Assembly: GCF_900105245.1 (NCBI RefSeq)
Contig: NZ_FNSZ01000001.1
Span: 3,844,001-3,908,000, forward strand
Length of the DNA stretch: 64,000 bases
Direction: 5' to 3'
Source: Streptomyces sp. 1222.5
Lineage (GTDB): Bacteria > Actinomycetota > Actinomycetes > Streptomycetales > Streptomycetaceae
Shown here piece by piece: positions 61,255-64,000 of this stretch. The position numbers were made by a program, and so were the translations under genes. Positions within the stretch are counted from its first letter, which is position 1. The number at the start of each line of letters is the position of its first letter. The notes under the pieces were generated by a model. That model made no database searches. It worked only from the letters and a program-made list of their open reading frames with translations, and was not told the origin of the DNA.

Positions 61255-62439
61255 ATGTTCGGATACCGCGTTCCCGCTCCCGACGAGGCGATGTTGATCT
61301 CGGGGGGCAGGCGGGGATTGGGGGGCGCGCCGTTCCGAGTGGTCACCGGGCACGGGAAGTTCGTGCTGCCGGTGTTCAGGAAGGTCCGGTTCCTCACTCT
61401 CGCCATGTGCGAGGCGGAGGTCACCGAGACCTGCGTGACCAGGCAGGGCATCGCGTTGCACGTCCGCGCCGTCATCGCCTTCAAGGTCGGCAACGACCAC
61501 GAGAGCATCATCAACGCCGGCCAGCGGTTCCTCTCCGACCAGGAGCAGATGTCGGTGCTCACCGGCCGGATCTTCGCCGGTCACCTGCGGGCCATCGTCG
61601 GCTCGATGACGGTCGAGGAGATCGTCACGGAGCGGCAGAAGCTCGCCGCCGAGGTCCTGGACACCTCCAAGACCGAGATGGCGAAGATCGGTCTGATCGT
61701 CGACTCGCTGCAGATCCAGTCGATCGACGACGGCGACACCGGTTACATCGACGCGATGTCCGCCCCGCACAAGGCGGCCATCCAGCGGCAGGCGCAGATC
61801 GCCCAGGCGCAGGCCACCCAGGCCGCGGTCGAGGCGGAGCAGGCGGCGGCCCGCAAGCAGGCCGAGTACGCCCGGCAGACCGCCATCGTCAAGGCCGAGT
61901 ACTCGGCCGAGGTGGACCGTGCGCAGGCGCAGGCCGGGCAGGCCGGACCGCTGGCGCAGGCACACGCCCAGCAGGAGGTGCTCGCCGCCCAGACGGAGCT
62001 GGCCGAGCGCCAGGCCAAGCTGCGCCAGCAGCAGCTGGTGGCCGAGGTCGTGAAGCCCGCCGAGGCCGAGGCCGAGCGGGTCAGGATCCTCGCGGCCGCC
62101 GAGGCGCAGCGGATGAAGATCCAGGCGGAGGCCGCCGCCTCGTACGACCGGGTCGCGCTCGACCGGATGCTGATCGACCAGCTCCCGCAGATCGTCAAGG
62201 AGGCCGCGGGCGGTCTGGCGGGCGCCAACGTCAACGTCCTCAACGGTGCGGACGGTCTGGGCGAGATCGCCGCCGGCCTGGTGTCCCAGGGCCTGACGAT
62301 CCTCGACTCGGTCCGGCAGAACCTGAACGGTCCGGACGCCGACGGTCACCGCTCCACGGAGGGCGAGGGCAACAGCCTCCTCCAGCTGCCCACCAGCAAG
62401 GGCAGGAAGTCGAACGACGGTCCGGTGGACGTCGACTAG
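61255..62439 (+). CDS. Flotillin/SPFH-domain protein
   Basis: 394 residues. An SPFH domain (residues 1-170: MFGYRVPAPDEAMLISGG, VTCTRQGIALHVRAVIAFKVGND, and MTVEEIVTERQKLAAEVLDTSKTEMAKIGLIVDSLQIQSIDD) is followed by a long Ala/Glu/Gln-rich coiled coil (about 180-310) and a C-terminal helix. Flotillins organise membrane microdomains. There is no clear N-terminal hydrophobic anchor, so attachment would be peripheral. GAGGAG precedes the start. It is transcribed with the NfeD-like gene. Confidence 0.9.
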   Translation: MFGYRVPAPDEAMLISGGRRGLGGAPFRVVTGHGKFVLPVFRKVRFLTLAMCEAEVTETCVTRQGIALHVRAVIAFKVGNDHESIINAGQRFLSDQEQMSVLTGRIFAGHLRAIVGSMTVEEIVTERQKLAAEVLDTSKTEMAKIGLIVDSLQIQSIDDGDTGYIDAMSAPHKAAIQRQAQIAQAQATQAAVEAEQAAARKQAEYARQTAIVKAEYSAEVDRAQAQAGQAGPLAQAHAQQEVLAAQTELAERQAKLRQQQLVAEVVKPAEAEAERVRILAAAEAQRMKIQAEAAASYDRVALDRMLIDQLPQIVKEAAGGLAGANVNVLNGADGLGEIAAGLVSQGLTILDSVRQNLNGPDADGHRSTEGEGNSLLQLPTSKGRKSNDGPVDVD

Positions 62440-62467
62440 CGGCGCCCGCCGAGTGCACTGAGCGCAG

Positions 62468-62497
62468 AGGCCCTCGACCGGTGTCGGTCGGGGGCCT
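62468..62497. terminator. Terminator between flotillin and the hypothetical gene
   Basis: AGGCCCTCGACCG (62468-62480) pairs with CGGTCGGGGGCCT (62485-62497) with one G-T pair and a 4-nt GTGT loop. It lies between two converging genes. Confidence 0.7.
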
Positions 62498-62533
62498 TCG
62501 CCGTCCGCCTGCGGCATCACCGCGTGCCGGTGA

Positions 62534-63334
62534 TCACCGCTCGGCCCGGTGGAACACCGCGAGGGGGCCGTACCGGTCGAGTGTGCGCACCAGTGCGGCG
62601 ACGGCCTCCTCCCGCTCGGATTCAGGGACGTCGGCGATCCGGACCGTGACCCTCTGCACGGACGGGGCAAGGCGCCGGACCCGTGCCGGGACGGGCCGGT
62701 CGTACCCCATCCAGCACTGGAACTCGACCTCGTGGTACCGGTCGTCGGCCAGGGAGTCCGCCAGCACGTCGGGACCGCCGAGCAGCGGGGCTCGCCCGCC
62801 GTCCGACGTCTCGCGGGAGCCGAAGAGGGCGTCCGTGAGCGGATGTACGACGGACAGTCCCGCGGCGCCGAGCTGCTTGATCAACGTGAGACTCGCGGCC
62901 CGCGTCAGCCTCGGCACGTACCAGAGGAAGAACGGTTCCGGAGTGGCGTCCCGTGCGTCGGCACCGGTCGCGCCGTCCCGGCCGAAGTGCTCGTCGAAGA
63001 TCGCACGGGCCCGTTCCTCGGGCAGGGCGGGGCACACATAGCCGTTGTCCCTGATGTGCGCGACGAAGTCGGCGGGCAGCAGGACGTGGTGCCGGCGGAC
63101 GTAGTGCGCCAGCTCGGCCGGCCACAGCCAGGTTCCGTCGGTGACGAGGGACCCGGCGCCGGGGATCCATGTGTCCCCGGTGACCACGTCCCGTTCCGCC
63201 CCCATGACGGAGTAGATCTCGGTGGACGATTCCAGGTAGGCGACGAGCCTGTCCTCGTCCCGTTCCCCGACGGCCCTCACGGCGTCGCGGAGGAAGTTGC
63301 CGGACTTCCCGGTGAAGCCCGCTCGCTTGATCAT
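62534..63334 (-). CDS. Hypothetical protein
   Basis: 266 residues, acidic, soluble, starting MIKRAGFTGKSGNFLRDAVRAVGERDEDRL. Middle blocks include VRRHHVLLPADFVAHIRDNGYVCPALPEERARAIFDEHFG and EPFFLWYVPRLTRAASLTLIKQLGAAGLSVVHPLTDALFG. It matches no family I can name. The ATG at 63334 has AGGAGAG about 5 nt upstream. It is divergent from the STAS gene at 63367 by about 30 bp, so the two promoters overlap. Confidence 0.7.
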   Translation of the reverse strand: MIKRAGFTGKSGNFLRDAVRAVGERDEDRLVAYLESSTEIYSVMGAERDVVTGDTWIPGAGSLVTDGTWLWPAELAHYVRRHHVLLPADFVAHIRDNGYVCPALPEERARAIFDEHFGRDGATGADARDATPEPFFLWYVPRLTRAASLTLIKQLGAAGLSVVHPLTDALFGSRETSDGGRAPLLGGPDVLADSLADDRYHEVEFQCWMGYDRPVPARVRRLAPSVQRVTVRIADVPESEREEAVAALVRTLDRYGPLAVFHRAER

Positions 63335-63366
63335 CTTCTCTCCTGCTCCGGGGTCATACTGAGGGT

Positions 63367-63744
63367 GTGAGTGCGGCTCGCACGGGTGATGGCGGGGCCA
63401 GGGAGCAGGTCGGGAGGCCTGTGCCGAGGGCGGCTGCGGTCATCCAGTACGAGTGGGACGCCGCGTGGGTGATCGTCGCGTACGGCGAGTACGACGCCGG
63501 ATGCATCGCGTCCCTGGCCGAGGCCCTGGAGATCGCGTCCGAGAGGTACTCCAAGGTGGTGGTGGACGCCTCTCGGCTCACCTTCGCGGACTCGACGTTC
63601 GTGAACCTGCTGCTCAGAGTCAACCCCACGACCAAACTTCGAGTGGCCGAGCCTGCGCCGCAGCTGCGGCGGCTGCTGCGGCTCACCGGGGCGGACTCCG
63701 TGCTGGACGTCCGCGACTCGGTCGAGGAGGCCGCGGCCTCCTGA
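63367..63744 (+). CDS. STAS-domain anti-sigma factor antagonist
   Basis: 125 residues (107 if the GTG at 63421, which is preceded by GGGAGG, is used). The STAS fold is visible: WVIVAYGEYDAGCIASLAEALEIA, VVVDASRLTFADSTFVNLLLRV, LRVAEPAPQLRRLLRLTGADSVLDV. The phospho-acceptor serine is expected in ADSTF, as in SpoIIAA/RsbV proteins. It would bind and inhibit an anti-sigma kinase. The SpoIIE-type phosphatase at 53212 is a possible distant partner. Confidence 0.88.
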   Translation: MSAARTGDGGAREQVGRPVPRAAAVIQYEWDAAWVIVAYGEYDAGCIASLAEALEIASERYSKVVVDASRLTFADSTFVNLLLRVNPTTKLRVAEPAPQLRRLLRLTGADSVLDVRDSVEEAAAS

Positions 63745-64000
63745 CCCGCCACGGCCCGTGCCCGCGCGGTGAGCAGTGCCCGACCGGTCTTCTCCGGGAG
63801 GCTCGTGCCCTGCACCGCTGCGAGGACCTGCTCCGCGACCGTCCGCAGCCTGACGTCGGCCGTCCGGGAGACCTCCTTCAGGATCCCGACGGCCTCCTCG
63901 GAGCCATGACCACCCCGAGCGCCAGCCGCCGGCCGACGGCCCGCGCCGCGAGCCCGACGACTGCTTCGGCCGCCACGACCACGGGGAGCAGGAAGTTGAG
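63741..64000 (-). pseudogene. ANTAR-domain regulator fragment, frameshifted
   Basis: On the minus strand one frame (64000 to about 63906) reads VVVAAEAVVGLAARAVGRRLALGVVMA, like the start of an ANTAR domain, and then stops in sense. Another frame (about 63905 to 63741) reads GSEEAVGILKEVSRTADVRLRTVAEQVLAAVQG, like the remaining ANTAR helices. The two halves fit one domain broken by a frameshift near 63895-63910. No stop follows at the expected C-terminus; the frame runs on antisense to the STAS gene. The gene is also cut by the window edge. Confidence 0.45.

Overview
The window comes from a high-GC actinomycete chromosome, almost certainly Streptomyces. Coding regions show a strong GC bias at third codon positions, GTG/TTG starts are common, and from memory the left part follows the S. 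coelicolor order L,D-transpeptidase / fruA-fruK-fruR / MFS / WYL regulator / TetR / hrdD / LigB dioxygenase / MarR / MFS / TetR. Starts were chosen from ribosome-binding sites, domain boundaries and overlaps. No database search was possible.

Region 1 (1-21 kb) is housekeeping: a P1-family peptidase tail, a lipoprotein L,D-transpeptidase, the fructose PTS operon (fruR-fruK-fruA, minus strand), two DHA2-type efflux pumps with adjacent regulators, the sigma factor gene hrdD with an exact SigR-type promoter, an M6 metalloprotease and a double IclR-type regulator. A 169-bp tandem repeat lies between two of these genes.

Region 2 (about 21.0-46.8 kb, possibly to 48.2 kb) is a ribosomal peptide (RiPP) gene cluster of the linear azol(in)e peptide / TOMM type with a nitrile-hydratase-like (NHLP) leader. 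The precursor (43466-43834, minus) has a 110-residue leader and a 12-residue C-terminal core, CNYCCCPCCCCT, with eight cysteines. A fused leader-binding/E1-like/YcaO cyclodehydratase and a SagB-type dehydrogenase would turn cysteines into thiazoles. Two NHLM-type ABC transporters (one with a C39 peptidase) and an HlyD-type adaptor would cleave and export the product. An unusually rich tailoring set surrounds them: a flavin-dependent halogenase, a Rieske oxygenase, a flavin amine oxidase, two P450s, an alpha/beta hydrolase, a SAM methyltransferase, a VOC protein and an HprK-like protein with a ruined P-loop. A second, drug-type ABC transporter is a candidate for self-resistance. A large LuxR-type (LAL) ATPase regulator sits in the middle. 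The hexamer TACGTA recurs in three cluster promoter regions, and a 22-bp-period direct repeat lies upstream of the precursor.

Region 3 (48.3-57 kb) is an integration zone at tRNA-Arg(CCT). The 3' part of the tRNA (43 bp) is repeated exactly 4.3 kb downstream, bounding a small island (NmrA-like oxidoreductase, MFS pump, TetR) with no integrase. A decayed third copy and a transposase remnant follow, with a GAF-SpoIIE phosphatase, a GYD-domain protein and an orphan lactococcin-972-like bacteriocin.

Region 4 (57-64 kb) holds a small ABM-type monooxygenase, two secreted proteins, a membrane-anchored HTH protein, an NfeD-like/flotillin pair, a hypothetical protein, a STAS anti-anti-sigma factor and a frameshifted ANTAR-domain fragment at the right edge.
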